64,000 bases of DNA, from positions 883,081 through 947,080 of the forward strand of contig NZ_CP080504.1 of NCBI RefSeq assembly GCF_020342435.1, written 5' to 3'. A program made the position numbers and the translations under genes. The notes beneath the pieces were generated by a model, which was not told the DNA's origin, ran no database searches, and saw nothing but the letters and a program-made list of their open reading frames with translations. This document shows, piece after piece, positions 30,739-42,399 of this stretch; the stretch's first letter is position 1, and each line of letters starts with the position of its first letter. The DNA is from Candidatus Vallotiella sp. (ex Adelges kitamiensis). GTDB taxonomy: Bacteria > Pseudomonadota > Gammaproteobacteria > Burkholderiales > Burkholderiaceae.

Positions 30739-32058
30739 TCACGGATATAAGCCGCGCATCTCACACGTTAGCAAGATGCGTTTACATGCGATGATATAAG
30801 CTGCAGTTCGAATGGATACATTATTTTCCTGTGCAACCTGCCAGACACTAGAAAATGCTTCACGCATTACACACTCTAGTCGCTTATTTATCTTATCCTC
30901 GGTCCAAAAGAAATTAGAGAAATTCTGAACCCATTCAAAGTAAGAGACTGTAACACCACCAGCATTAGCGACTACGTCAGGGATGACTAGTACATTATTC
31001 TCGCGAAGGATATCGTCAGCAATAGGCGTTGTCGGGCCATTCGCTCCTTCTATTACAATCTTTGTTCGAATGCGCGATGCATTCTTCTCGTTGATTTGAC
31101 TCTCGAGCGCTGCAGGAATTAAGATATCGCTTTCAATACCCCAGAAATCATCATCGGCAATCGACTCCGCGCCGGCGAAGCCAGTTACACCACCTTTTTC
31201 CGTGACATGCTCGAGCAACGCATACGCATCGATTCCGGATGGCTTATAGAGCGTACCAGTATGATCCTGGACGGCAACTACTTTTGCACCCGCCTCGACG
31301 AATAGCTTTGCAGCGATCCCGCCGACGTTACCGAATCCTTGCACCGCGGTGCGTGCCGATTTTATATTTAATCCGATACGCCGTGCTGCCTCGCAACCAA
31401 CGGTGAATACTCCCCGCCCCGTCGCTTCGCGACGGCCTAGTGAGCCACCCAATGAGACTGGCTTACCGGTTACAACACCTGTTGTTATTTGGCCAATATT
31501 CATTGAGTACGTATCCATCATCCATGCCATCACCTGCTCATCGGTGTTAACGTCGGTTGCTGGAATATCAGTATTTGGACCAATGATAATGCCAATTTCG
31601 CTTGTATACCGGCGCGTAACTCGCTCTAGTTCACTGCGAGAGAGTTTACGTGGATTAACGCGGATACCACCTTTCGCGCCGCCATACGGCACGTTAACCG
31701 CAGCATTCTTAATCGACATCCACGCGGAGAGCGCCATCACTTCGGATAGCGTCACATCCTCGTGATATCGAACTCCACCTTTTCCGGGGCCACGCGCTGT
31801 ATTGTGCTGGACTCGATATCCCTCAAAATGAGATGTCGTACCGTCATCCATCTTAATTGGTACATCAACGATCAATATACGCTTAGGTCGCTTAAGTGTC
31901 TCGATCCATCGAGACAGTGAACCTAGATAAGGCGCTACACGATCAATTTGCTGTAAGTAAGAGTTCCATGGGCCCAACGAATCAGTATGTAAATACGAAG
32001 GTAAAGTATGCTTATAAAGCACTGATAAATCGTTTAAAGCGGTTTGCTGCGCGGACAT
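30739..32058 (-). CDS. gdhA: Glutamate dehydrogenase
   Basis: Interconverts 2-oxoglutarate plus ammonia and glutamate; 439 residues. The open frame extends upstream to 32106, but the natural start MSAQQ is the ATG at 32058, preceded by GAGGAC. The substrate-binding KGGVRYH and catalytic-lysine [11 protein letters not shown] motifs, the dinucleotide loop VQGFGNVGG, and the terminal CEMRGLYP are intact. Free of damage. In an endosymbiont it could serve nitrogen recycling with the host; that is inference. It has its own terminator downstream. Confidence 0.95.
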   Translation of the reverse strand: MSAQQTALNDLSVLYKHTLPSYLHTDSLGPWNSYLQQIDRVAPYLGSLSRWIETLKRPKRILIVDVPIKMDDGTTSHFEGYRVQHNTARGPGKGGVRYHEDVTLSEVMALSAWMSIKNAAVNVPYGGAKGGIRVNPRKLSRSELERVTRRYTSEIGIIIGPNTDIPATDVNTDEQVMAWMMDTYSMNIGQITTGVVTGKPVSLGGSLGRREATGRGVFTVGCEAARRIGLNIKSARTAVQGFGNVGGIAAKLFVEAGAKVVAVQDHTGTLYKPSGIDAYALLEHVTEKGGVTGFAGAESIADDDFWGIESDILIPAALESQINEKNASRIRTKIVIEGANGPTTPIADDILRENNVLVIPDVVANAGGVTVSYFEWVQNFSNFFWTEDKINKRLECVMREAFSSVWQVAQENNVSIRTAAYIIACKRILLTCEMRGLYP

Positions 32059-33120
32059 GAATGGTCCTCTTCGATTAAGAAGGCCGCCATTGTAAGAAAG
32101 CGGCAAGATTTTAATGCCGAATTATTATGCTCTATTTTTTTCTTGCAATAATATGCAGCGGCGTATTATTCTAGGCGTGACACACTATAATGTGTCCTCC
32201 CGCTAGCTGCGTACTGTATCCCTGTACAGCGCGCTAGCTTACTGTAATTTAACCAGCTCTCTATCGAGGCGTCAACTAGTCAGCTATCGCACCTCGCGGT
32301 AATCGGTCGAACTGCGTGGGTCGCTTAGCCAACACTATATTATCTAGCAGGAACTCGCTGTTGCACCTAGTAAGCATTATCGCTTTGATCCCATCATCCA
32401 TTTCGGTTTATATACTTGTTTAGATAAATAACTGGCTATACCCTTGTGCTTCGTAGTGTGAAGCGCATATGGTTGTGACGTGCTAGCTAATTAGGTTGAC
32501 TCTTGGAATAGGTATTCCATAAGAATATAAGATTGAATATAACAGCGATAGCTTACCATGAGGTCGTACTATTCTACACTAGTAACAGTACTGTATCTCA
32601 CACAGATCGTGCATAGTTCATATAGTGTAAAATTTTATCCTCGCAGCCGCCGGTCGCTTGGAGTGATGTAACACGGCAGGGTAACACGGCAGGCGCCTCA
32701 ATAAAAGCGGCTATCGTGATTAATTGTCGCTTACTTATGAACATTTGTCTGATTAGCATAAATCCTATTGAGCATGTTAGGTACACGATCGCAGAAATAT
32801 AAAATAACTTTTTATTTTAGTTGCATCGCGCGACTCCATTATAGCCATACTCGGGACGCATACCGCGCCGTATTTATTATACGGTTTAGTAGAAATTATG
32901 TCGCCTCACTCACATTCGAACCGACGATATATCGTAACTATAGTTTAGAGCTATCTTAAGTAATGTGAATGCATGTAGTTTATTGTGCTTCGGCGTCGAC
33001 AGTTGTTCTAGTATATGTAAAATTATTAGTAGTGTAATCCGGCATCTCCCTTTAAAAGGGGGACAATTTTTAGTACATCTGACTTAGGTATATAGTAAAG
33101 TCAGCATATTGGCATATTCT

Positions 33121-33147
33121 AGATCACTTTCTAGTAGAAAGTGATCT
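33121..33147. repeat. Perfect palindrome, 13-bp arms, one-base centre
   Basis: AGATCACTTTCTA, a central G, then TAGAAAGTGATCT. It is exact over all 27 positions although the DNA around it is eroded. Confidence 0.6.
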
Positions 33148-34351
33148 ATTTTAGAAAATAGCTTGTAAGCTACCCTAGCTTAGCATCAACAACAGTCACG
33201 GCCGATCGATTTGTCAGCTTTCCTAGCAATAAATATTAAAAAACCAATTAAACTACCTCTGCGACTAATGCTCCGCACTAAATAAATAGCGTTTACACCA
33301 TGACACAGCAGCCCAATAGAAATTTTTTTTATGTTATTATGACGACTGTGTTATGCGCTAGAACGAGATTACTATTCGGATAGTACTATCCTATTGAGTA
33401 TAGTAAGTATATCATCAAGCTTTTTATCAAAGTGGTGTGGATACACTATTCGCTGTCTAGCGGGTAGTGTGCCAGTAGTTAGCGATCTGCATAGCGCAAT
33501 ATCTTTATTACGTTAGCAAGATTCACGTACTTAGGCGGTCTAGTCTGCGTAGACTGAAAATACACTAAAGTTCTTGCAACATATCATCTTAAGGTTACGA
33601 AAATAGTAAAGTATTAAGCAACAGATATAGCGTAGAGCCCCGCAAAGTATTAGGGGGGGGATAGAACGTTATAAATACATAGCACAGATAACGTATAGAT
33701 GCGCAGTGCTATAGCCAGCAGCATATGTTTAGGTACTATAGGGAGATAGACCTATAATTTTTATATTAATCCTTCTTTATTTATCCTATGCGCTAAGCCT
33801 AATATTGTACTCTTCTGGTCTAGGATAGATGTGGATATTATAGGCAGTGCTAGAGGTAAACAGCTGCTATTGCCGATAATAATACTCTTTCTAGCTGAAG
33901 AGCGCTAACTCAGATGTTAATACAGATACGCATTTAAATATAAAATCAATTATGATGTCAGTAAATTTAGTTTACTATTATATATCTGTAAACTCGAAGT
34001 GAGTAAAATAATAAGATCTACTTTCCAGTAGAAGTGCCACTAGCATTTAACTAGATCTTGAACATATCTGCATGATACATGTGTACATACACATTTTATG
34101 TGATGCCCAGCTGCTAATGCACTGATACTAAAATACGAGTACCGATAGTGAGCTAGACAACCACACGTATCGATGACTATAAAACGCTACCGCATACCCA
34201 GCAGGGTAAATGTATTGCGTATAATTAGTAATACTCATGCATTACAACCTGCTATGCGACTTATATTCGGTAGCCGGTTAGAGGTATTATTGAGCATTAT
34301 ATAACCCTATTGATTAGATAGGGCATGTTGAGTGAATGGGTGCTAGTTTAT

Positions 34352-34398
34352 AAGGTTGATAAAAAGAAATAAGCAGCTTATTTCTTTTTATCAACCTT
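34352..34398. repeat. Perfect 47-base palindrome
   Basis: Two 23-base arms (34352-34374 and 34376-34398) are exact reverse complements around a single central A. The left arm begins AAGGTTGATAAAAAG. The right arm is followed by TTTACTC, so on the + strand the structure runs straight into a second hairpin. Confidence 0.7.
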
Positions 34399-34422
34399 TT
34401 ACTCTTTTATCGAAAGAGTAAA
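34398..34422. repeat. Second tandem hairpin TTTACTCTTT / AAAGAGTAAA
   Basis: A perfect 10-bp stem with a 5-base loop, directly abutting the 47-base palindrome. A third, small stem ACTCT/AGAGT follows at about 34427-34440. Confidence 0.55.
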
Positions 34423-34711
34423 GCTGACTCTAAATAGAGTACAATAAACATCATGCAATTCCAAGCCAGAACTCAGGCAAAAGTATAGCATTTAATGCTA
34501 AAGCATACTATACGCGTACCAGTTTTTTCGCTGGAAACCCATATTAGCTCGCAGCTCAGCTACATGCGAACGCTTCCTCTCTTATAGAGAAAAAGTGTCG
34601 GCACCACGTAGAAAATATTCTTGTAGAACGAGATCTTATTTTCAAGCGTACAAATTTTCCTTGTGCAGCCGAATAAAGCTTGAACATATACGCTACTAAG
34701 TAGTATTTAGT

Positions 34712-35179
34712 TTACCTGGTAGTAAGTCTCCCGGGTAACTGTAGGATCGCATCCCTATTCGATTGGGAAAAACAACGCGCCGCCGCGTCTCGATAGGGCA
34801 GCCACGCATATGAGACATGCTCGAATGGTGACAGCGTGATATTGATATCTTCCGGTACGCAGAAGCTAAACCAGTGCTCAGTATTACGCCTGACGTCAGG
34901 CGCATAGCGATGGCGCCATTGTGGGTAGATTTCATACTCGACAGAATGCCGCCAATCAAGTAGTGTATCCGGCATCTGAGCCGTATTAACTACGATACCC
35001 GTCTCCTCAAAAACTTCTCGTCCTACAGCTAGTAGAAGCGGTTCATCAGAGATATCGATTGAACCAGTCACAGATTGCCAAAAACAAGGGAAATCCGCAC
35101 GCTTGATAAGCAATACGTCAAGCGTAACAGTATGAATCACCACCAACACTGATTCCGGTATCTTAAACGGGCAAGACAT
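34712..35179 (-). CDS. nudB: Dihydroneopterin triphosphate diphosphatase (Nudix)
   Basis: A 155-residue Nudix hydrolase that removes pyrophosphate from dihydroneopterin triphosphate in folate synthesis. The Nudix box is visible as GSIDISDE...REVFEETGIV (about residues 37-62), with the REVxEE metal ligands intact. The start lies 32 bases after the aspS stop, the same order as in Burkholderia, so both are probably one operon. The assignment to nudB rather than another Nudix enzyme leans on synteny. Confidence 0.88.
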   Translation of the reverse strand: MSCPFKIPESVLVVIHTVTLDVLLIKRADFPCFWQSVTGSIDISDEPLLLAVGREVFEETGIVVNTAQMPDTLLDWRHSVEYEIYPQWRHRYAPDVRRNTEHWFSFCVPEDINITLSPFEHVSYAWLPYRDAAARCFSQSNRDAILQLPGRLTTR

Positions 35180-35211
35180 CAGAGATATTTAAATCTTCGG
35201 CGCGCGTCATA

Positions 35212-37014
35212 CTATACATTTTCTAGCTCGGTGTTCCGAAACCGAATATGCAAATCATGCAACTGATGCTCATCTACTTGGCTTGGTGCCTGCGTGAGCA
35301 GGCACTGCGCGCGTTGCGTCTTCGGAAATGCAATCACGTCTCGAATAGAATCTACACCAGCCATGATCGTAACGATCCGATCTAGGCCGAAGGCAATACC
35401 ACCGTGTGGTGGCGCTCCATATTGCAATGCATCAAGAAAAAATCCAAATTTCGCATGCGCTTCTTCAGAACTGATCTTCATCGCTCTGAATACTCGGCTC
35501 TGTACGTCTTCACGATGTATTCGTACTGAACCACCACCAATTTCCCAGCCGTTAAGGACTATATCGTACGCCTTTGCAAGGCAACGACCTGGGTCGATCT
35601 CCAGATATTTGAGGTATTCATCTTTCGGACTAGTAAACGGATGATGCGTGGCAACCCAGCGATTTTCCTCCTCGTTATACTCGAACATTGGAAAATCTTT
35701 GATCCAAATCGGTTCCCAACCCTCTTTGAAAAGTCCAACAGTGCGCCCAAACTCTGAATGACCAATTTTCAACCGCAGAGCGCTAAGACTATCGTTAACA
35801 ACCTTAGCACGGCCCGCGCCGAAGAAAATAATATCGCCGTCTTTCGCACCAGTACGCTCAAGGATCGTAGCAATACACGTGTTATGCAGGTTTTTTATAA
35901 TGGTGCTTTGCAAGCCTTCGCGTCCTTTAGCAACTTCGTTAACGATAATCCACGCAAGCCCTTTTGCGCCATAGATGCCTACGAAATTTGTATAGTTATC
36001 AATATCTCGACGTGTTAATTCTACTCCGTGTGGCACGCGTAGCGCAGCCACACGGCCGTCTTTCATATTTGCCGGTACACTAAATACTTTAAAATTGACG
36101 TCCCTCATAGCATCAGTCAGCTCAGTAAGTTCTAGCTTCACACGCAGGTCAGGTTTATCTGAGCCGAATCGGCATAGCGCTTCCGCGTGCTGCATAACCG
36201 GAAATGGATCGGCAAGTTGGACTTTAATCGTTGCCCTAAATACATGGCGAATCATCGCCTCGAATAGATCACGGATCTCCTGTTCATCTAAAAATGACGT
36301 CTCACAGTCAATTTGTGTGAATTCTGGCTGCCGGTCCGCGCGCAAATCTTCGTCTCGAAAGCACTTCGTAATTTGATAATACCGATCAAAATTTGCTACC
36401 ATCAGCAGCTGTTTAAACAGCTGCGGTGACTGCGGCAATGCAAAGAACATCCCGGCATTCACGCGCGACGGTACCAGATAATCGCGCGCTCCCTCTGGTG
36501 TGCTCTTTGTGAGCATCGGTGTCTCAATGTCAATGAACCCCTGCTCATCTAAGTACTTACGCGATTCCATTGCAACATGATAACGCAGGCGTAGATTATG
36601 CTGCATTTGCGGCCGGCGTAAGTCTAGTACACGATGTATCAAACGCGCACTCTCAGACGGGTTATCATCGTCTAGTTGTACTGGTGGCGTAATTGATGTA
36701 TTAAGCACGGATAACTCGTGGCAGAGAACCTCAATTTGCCCATTTGTTAGATGCGTATTAAAGGCGTTTTCTGGACGTGCTAGTACAACGCCAACCACGC
36801 GTACACAAAACTCATTCCGCACTCCTTCGGCGGTTTTAAACATATCTGGATAATCGGGGTCGCACACTACCTGAACAAACCCTTCTCGATCGCGAAGGTC
36901 GATAAAGATGACACCACCATGATCGCGGCGGCGATGCACCCAGCCACATAGCGATACTAACTGACCTAGCAGTTTTTCAGTCACTAGACCGCAATACTCA
37001 GATCTCATGGACAT
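35212..37014 (-). CDS. aspS: Aspartyl-tRNA synthetase
   Basis: Class IIb synthetase of 600 residues, bacterial type. The N-terminal OB-fold anticodon domain has [19 protein letters not shown]. Class II motif 2 appears as [16 protein letters not shown] and motif 3 as [10 protein letters not shown]; the bacterial GAD insertion lies in between (about 290-410). It starts MSMRSEYCG like Burkholderia homologues. Many such bacterial enzymes are non-discriminating and also make Asp-tRNA(Asn); I cannot tell from the sequence. Intact. Confidence 0.96.
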   Translation of the reverse strand: MSMRSEYCGLVTEKLLGQLVSLCGWVHRRRDHGGVIFIDLRDREGFVQVVCDPDYPDMFKTAEGVRNEFCVRVVGVVLARPENAFNTHLTNGQIEVLCHELSVLNTSITPPVQLDDDNPSESARLIHRVLDLRRPQMQHNLRLRYHVAMESRKYLDEQGFIDIETPMLTKSTPEGARDYLVPSRVNAGMFFALPQSPQLFKQLLMVANFDRYYQITKCFRDEDLRADRQPEFTQIDCETSFLDEQEIRDLFEAMIRHVFRATIKVQLADPFPVMQHAEALCRFGSDKPDLRVKLELTELTDAMRDVNFKVFSVPANMKDGRVAALRVPHGVELTRRDIDNYTNFVGIYGAKGLAWIIVNEVAKGREGLQSTIIKNLHNTCIATILERTGAKDGDIIFFGAGRAKVVNDSLSALRLKIGHSEFGRTVGLFKEGWEPIWIKDFPMFEYNEEENRWVATHHPFTSPKDEYLKYLEIDPGRCLAKAYDIVLNGWEIGGGSVRIHREDVQSRVFRAMKISSEEAHAKFGFFLDALQYGAPPHGGIAFGLDRIVTIMAGVDSIRDVIAFPKTQRAQCLLTQAPSQVDEHQLHDLHIRFRNTELENV

Positions 37015-38439
37015 GATATTTATCTTTTATTCCTAATGATAAGCGTGGGATGCATTCGTATAATTAGATTAGCAGCTGCAACAAGCTAGCTTTATTAAGG
37101 TTATTAAATAGTAGGCGCATACCACACCTTACTACCATGATCTATTTGCTTATGACACGCACCATCATAGCTAAAGTTATTGGGTCACTTTTCGGTCCTA
37201 TTTAAATGGTAGCCCCTAGGCTAAGTTAAGTTTGGCATACATATAGATGCTTATTTCATTTTGAATTCAACGATAGAAGACATCGCCGCTCAGAACCTCA
37301 AACGGGAAATCAATGACACATGCATCACATGTGCGGATATTTAATCTAAAAATTTAATAGAACACATAACCACTCGATAACGGTTCCATGCTAGAAGATG
37401 CTTTTTCTATTGACTCTGGTGTAACCAGTATCAGTACCTAGGATATAATCTAGCAGATTTTCCTATAGGTTGACGAGAATCTACTTCTAACTATATTCTA
37501 GTCAATATACCGATCATAAACGCATATTTAAGGATCAATACATCTAGATAGTGTATAAACACTCGTTTTATCAGTTATCGAACTTTATTTATCACATACC
37601 GTCGATAACTCACCAAATGCATCTGTATAAAGTAGAAATTAGGAACAAGAACATTTACTTTCTTTGTTATCATAATTTTTATGAATTGACGCTCAATAAA
37701 ATCTCTACCTATTAGTTTTTCCGTATCGCTCACTTTAGATCTATTTTGTCACCCATGTTACTAGCCTAGAAAACTATTATAAACTAGCCTCATGGATCTT
37801 CAATTAAGACCCTAATTTTAGCAACTTTCTAAAATATATCTTACAGCTACATTGTAAATGTAGACACGTCGCAGTGTTATTAATCTTTCAATGCATCTTT
37901 CTCAACAAAAGAAGAACTTTAATAAAATATACAAATTGTTATTTCTTTGTCATCTATAAAGAGTTTTATGTAATTAAGGCTTGGAATAATTTCGTCTTCT
38001 TATGACCTATACCAATACTATGCTTATTTAGAATGTATGCTCGTCAATCTAGTAAACTAAATAATAAAACTTCACAAGAAATGCCATAAGCTGTACTCAG
38101 TCGCTCTTTAGACTCGGAACGCTAGTTATAATATGGCATGTCTCCTTATCGACCAGATCCTTCAGTACATATTACATGTTCTATTGAAATCTTCTTATGC
38201 ATGACTCGATATTGCCTGGGGGCTCGAGTCCAAAGTGAGCTAAAACGCACCAGAAAATACTACCCCGAATACTAATAATCCCTGTATAAAATAGTTAGTC
38301 CTGCACTGCTCAGCTAGTATTTGAAGCATTATGTCTGCAGTTATATGTGACGAATCATCATAATTTTTAGAAAATATATGATGAATCAGGTATGGTACTT
38401 GCGGTAGTATCTTTCTCTATTGAGAAGTTTCTATTTTTA
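37015..38439. other. 1.4 kb gene-free stretch upstream of aspS
   Basis: Burkholderia has a DUF502 membrane protein and a small FmdB-like gene between ubiB and aspS. Here the DNA is AT-rich and I could not read either. The aspS promoter is probably in the left part. Confidence 0.5.
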
Positions 38440-39190
38440 GTCAATCCACCTAACCTCTCTAGCTGATCTGATCATTTATCCAGTGCTCAAGATACAGCTT
38501 AGCTGTTTTCCACAGATCAAGTTCCAGATTAAGAGCACAGCCCAGCCCCCCCGACATTAAGCATCGTCTTTTGAGGCAGTACCAATTGCGGTTGAATTTC
38601 AACGCTAAAGCGCTGCAACGTTGCAAAACAGTCGTGTCAGAACTTCGCAAAGCGAAATATCCTTTAGAGCGCGTCTAAAGTATAGCTGATACACTGCTCA
38701 GATAGGATCCGTGAGATCAAGTCGATGATTGGAGACATCCCTGGGTGTGGAACCTTGATGGCTATAAGCTGACCGGCGTGTGTACCACTCTTTAGCACTT
38801 ACAAAGTACACCTATGCGATCGAAGCAGTGGCCACCGGTACTTGCTCAAACTCTTTGATAACACATCAACTAGCTGGCCTAGCGAGTGTTTAATCAACGC
38901 AATTTCTACTGCAGAATCAAATAGTAGGACCTGATTCCTGCGGCTTGACAGGTCGATTGTAATATCCATCGGCAACAAGTCGTGTCGAGTGGATAGGGCT
39001 TTCCAGAACTTCACAAAATCGGCTCCAGGCATTCCAATGCCACTAGGCAAAGCCATTGCGTGCGAGGAATTAGCATCGAGCGGCAGAACGTCATCACGTA
39101 TACCAGCAGTTTCATACACTAGTCAGCAATATAGCTCAGCCTGACCTCTTAAGGGGCGAAGCGATAGACAGTTCATAATATTTTGAATAG
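38440..39190 (-). pseudogene. ubiB: Remnant of ubiB (ubiquinone biosynthesis kinase-like protein)
   Basis: Two pieces can still be read on the - strand. At 38799-39119, FVKFWKALSTRHDLLPMDI and DSAVEIALIKHSLGQLVDVL match the N-terminal part of UbiB (FVKFGQ.LSTRRDLLP; DSAV..VEKSLG). At 38459-38650, ELDLWKTAKLYLEHW matches its C-terminal part (DLWKTAKP.LE.W). Only about 150 bases separate pieces that should be about 1 kb apart, so the ATP-binding core is deleted. UbiB is an atypical kinase-like ATPase that supports coenzyme Q synthesis. Its neighbours ubiJ and the Tim44-like gene are dead too. Confidence 0.85.
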
Positions 39191-39234
39191 GCGCAGGACT
39201 CTCATGGGCGACCGGATTAGTGCTATCGTCAGTT

Positions 39235-39800
39235 GCGCAGAAGAGTGCTCTCGTGGACAATATAACTGTACTCCGGTATCTGTAATGACATATGCAATAT
39301 GCTGCTCTATCCTAAAAAGCGTGTCGCATACACCTGCGAGTTCACTACTGAATCGATTAAATCGTGTGCGGTGAACTAGTTGTAGATTTTTATCCAGAAA
39401 ATATTCAATTAATGACCCGATAAGCCCGATCTAGCACCGCACACGCAGACCAATAAACGCACCACCAACGCAATATGGTGAGCGGGCACGTCACTGCGGT
39501 GATATGAAAGATTATTCTCCAGATTCTAGCGCAAATACTTTGTAAGCTTCGCAAGCGTCGCTTCGAATTCTGCGTCAGCATAGATCCGAATGTATTTAAG
39601 AATCGCTGATATTGATACTGTAATCAGTACATCAGCTGTTAAAGGCACTGTGGCCTGTAGTATCTCACTCGCATCGTGCAAGGGAAAACGCAACTAATAT
39701 CGCCGTAGCAGGACCAATAGGTTAAAGCGAGCGGCTAGCTCATCTAGCGTACCATCGGCGCACACAGTCAACCTCGAGCACAGCCCGGAAATAACACTAG
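39235..39800 (-). pseudogene. ubiJ: Remnant of ubiJ (SCP2-domain ubiquinone accessory factor)
   Basis: On the - strand around 39300-39420 the frame SLIEYFLDKNLQLVHRTRF is close to the C-terminal part of Burkholderia UbiJ (..EYLLDENPQLVHR). Upstream, DAEFEATLAKL and, in a shifted frame, HRVVGGAFIGL-like words match the middle of the SCP2 domain. Stops and frame changes break it. It lies directly upstream of the ubiB remnant, as in the ubiE-ubiJ-ubiB order. UbiJ helps organise the coenzyme Q enzyme complex. Confidence 0.75.
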
Positions 39801-39994
39801 GCGTACAGTTTCTCCAGTGTACGGAAGTAAACACTGGCGCACCCACACTTTACGGATCAACAAACGGTCGACGAAGATAATAAAATATTTAGCAGCAATA
39901 GTCATCGGGGGTGGAAAGAAATATTTTCGAAAACGATACTTACGCGTCGGTTATATTGCAATACCTATTGCAGAATCGCCCTTACAGCCTGATG

Positions 39995-40430
39995 CCTAGT
40001 CGTCAGGATAGTTACTGAATACCGGCCAGTACCCAGATTTTACGCTGCGCGTATTACGACTTAAATTCCATATTTCAGTTACTGGCTCAGCCGCGCCATC
40101 CTGAACTTCGTGTAGCAAACTATGGAATCGTACCGACGCAGCATACTCATTATCACCACGGTCTTCTATACCCATTAAATCAGCGTTCAGCTGTACTACA
40201 TCAGTATGATTTACGCTATTTCTGGCATCAAGACTAGTTTAATCTTAGCGAACATTCAGGTGTCGTAAACTCGAAAATGTCACTAAGATTGCCGGCGTCT
40301 CAAGCGGCTTGCGGCCGCAGGAATACTACCTTTGCTTCTCGCGTAAATGCATCGATGTTAAAGTTAGCGGGCATCTCAGTAATATCGAGGATTCTCGAAT
40401 CTGCGCCATGGCATACCTTTCTATCGGGTT
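39995..40430 (-). pseudogene. Remnant of a Tim44-like domain protein gene
   Basis: On the - strand, EMPANFNIDAFTREAKVVFLRPQAA, DIFEFTTPE, VVQLNADLMGIED and PVTEIWNLSR appear in order but with stops and frame changes. They match the C-terminal Tim44-like domain of a conserved Burkholderia protein (F..NAK..FIRLQAAWD; EFTTPEM; EVWNL) encoded just upstream of ubiJ. The function of that family in bacteria is unclear. The N-terminal, membrane-anchored half cannot be read. Confidence 0.75.
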
Positions 40431-41665
40431 CGATGTTTGCCTGATCAATGCTCTCTGCATAGAACTGCACTGGCGTCTTATATTGATCTAGCGATATACT
40501 AGAAACTAGATCGAGATTACTATATGCATAAGCCTCAGTAGGTTACGTATTGCGATTCGAAAAGCTTAAGTACTATCAAGCGATTCGACCGTAACGGGCC
40601 GCGATGCTAGATTAGACTAGAGTACTATGTAACGTGTGCTACCCATCACCCCCCCCTACGAAATCATACTTACATAGATACCTTAGGATAGATAGTCGAT
40701 ATCCTTCTTGATTTGACACGTTTTTATTGATCTAAAGCCCTGCTTTTGATCGCTGATTAGCTTGACGGCCCCTTCTATAGTCTTAATATCTCTACAGCAA
40801 TATGTGAGATTTCTAAATACCCTCGCTATTCTTGATTCTGGCGATGTGATATCTGTATAACTTGTCCCGAGTCTTTATCTAAAATGTCATCTGCTAACAC
40901 TATTGCATCTAACTCCTTATAAGATTCTATCCAGATCGATCCTCCTCCCACTGTACAAGACTATTAGGCGTAGCTCTACACGATATCACCTCTTTCTTTG
41001 ACATTCGCATGATATTACTGTCCACTCTCAATCTATCGGACCATGCTAGATCTACAGGGAATATATACCCAGCCAGTGCGGCGTTTTATATAAACTTGCA
41101 CGTCACGAAGTTTTTCTAAAAGATTATTGAAGACCCTGCTTAATACGTCTAGCAGCTCGTTATCTCGATTGAGCTAAGCCTCCCTGGAGATATTCTCAGT
41201 GTTGAAAACTACTGAAAATATAAACAGATATAATACGCCATCGGACACATTAGTTACGCAGAAGAACTTATTAGCAAATATAGTTCTCAGGGAGCCCGAC
41301 TATCGAAACTATCCTAGTCCGTCTTCAGGCTCACACAGATCGCATGCTGATATATGCTAACTTCATTGACTCAATTATTTAGCAGATTGGTTAGCATTGC
41401 TTGGGGCTTCGAATTATCAAAGAGGTTATTCTTCAGGTACAGAATAGAACCTCTTTGTGTAGTGTTGAAAAGCGGATCGTTTTTTCAGTTTTACAACCCC
41501 ACGATTTTTTATAAGTATCGTATATAGATCGTGTTACAAGCTACTTTTTTGAGCTCCTATATCTTTTCCGGGCCATCAAAGCCAGGTTTGTCGCAGGCTA
41601 TGTAAACCTCTAACCCCGGGGTTTACAGGTTTTCTGTACAGAGGCGGGGTACGAAAGGTAATCAT
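40431..41665. other. 1.2 kb gene-free stretch between the Tim44 remnant and ssb
   Basis: No readable gene; the lost N-terminus of the Tim44-like gene and perhaps ubiE-side genes may lie here. It contains a run of eight C at 40649-40656 and a long hairpin at 41418-41457. Confidence 0.5.
41418..41457. terminator. Long hairpin downstream of ssb
   Basis: CAAAGAGGTT...AACCTCTTTG forms a 10-bp stem, extended inward by ATTCT/AGAAT with one bulge. It is about 210 bases after the ssb stop (read on -). No U tract, so termination is uncertain. Confidence 0.5.
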
Positions 41666-42169
41666 TTAGAATGGAATATCATCATCCATCTCCTCAAATC
41701 CACTGGTGACAGTCGAGCCAGGCCGGCCTCTGTCAACGTTCACGCCTTGGTGCGCGCTACCTCCCCGAGAGGAAGAGGCCACACTCCCGCTCTGGGGAGG
41801 CCCACTCGAAGTAACACCACTTAGTTTATCCCCTCCCCGGCTACCCAACAACTGCATATTATCCGCAATAATTTCCGTCGAGTAACGATCTTGCCCACTC
41901 TGATCCTGCCATTTTCGGGTTCGGATACGTCCCTCAACGTAGACGGATGAGCCCTTCTTTAAATATTCGGCAGCAACCTCCGCCAAACGGCCAAAAAAAA
42001 CTACACGGTGCCACTCGGTTAGCTCCTTGAATTCACCGGATGCCTTGTCTTTATACCGCTCTGTTGTTGCTAGACGAATATTAGTCATAGCATCTCCGCT
42101 TGACAGATAGCGCGTTTCTGGGTCAGCGCCGAGATTGCCGAGGATAATTATTTTGTTAACGGATGCCAT
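41666..42169 (-). CDS. ssb: Single-stranded DNA-binding protein
   Basis: A 167-residue OB-fold protein that coats single-stranded DNA in replication and repair. The OB domain (1-112) begins [18 protein letters not shown] and contains [15 protein letters not shown] Gly/Ser-rich linker follows, and the acidic tip MDDDIPF that recruits partner proteins is intact. In Burkholderia it lies between an MFS transporter gene and other genes, next to uvrA; here both of those neighbours are dead while ssb is whole. Confidence 0.96.
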   Translation of the reverse strand: MASVNKIIILGNLGADPETRYLSSGDAMTNIRLATTERYKDKASGEFKELTEWHRVVFFGRLAEVAAEYLKKGSSVYVEGRIRTRKWQDQSGQDRYSTEIIADNMQLLGSRGGDKLSGVTSSGPPQSGSVASSSRGGSAHQGVNVDRGRPGSTVTSGFEEMDDDIPF

Positions 42170-42399
42170 ATTATACTTTTCTCCAGTTTCATTCGAAACC
42201 TGTTATACAAGATATCGGATACACGATTAATACGCTACGCTATGGCTACTTTTTTAGTGGCACTTTTATCGGGAAGGTAATTATAAGCCATACAAATTCT
42301 AGAATAGAACAAGCGGAGAATACCGCTATATCGCCATACAGCTTGAATGGACAACCACCTATTAGATTAGGCTACCTAGCACCAGCCTAAAAGCTTGCA

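Larger units (their letters stand above)
32059..34711. other. 2.7 kb gene-free stretch rich in palindromes
   Basis: The longest empty stretch of the window. Frames at 32598-32786 and 32768-32959 show nothing familiar. It holds the 27-base palindrome at 33121-33147, a run of eight G at 33653-33660, and the 47-base palindrome with two more hairpins at 34352-34436. In Burkholderia the region past nudB carries phospholipase/cardiolipin-synthase type genes; I found no readable trace. Confidence 0.55.

Noticed and set aside
34696-34959. 87-codon - strand frame overlapping nudB
   Set aside because: It is an out-of-frame shadow of nudB; nudB has the Nudix box.
38799-39119. 106-codon - strand frame as a new small protein
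   Set aside because: It reads as the N-terminal part of UbiB with the rest of the gene missing.
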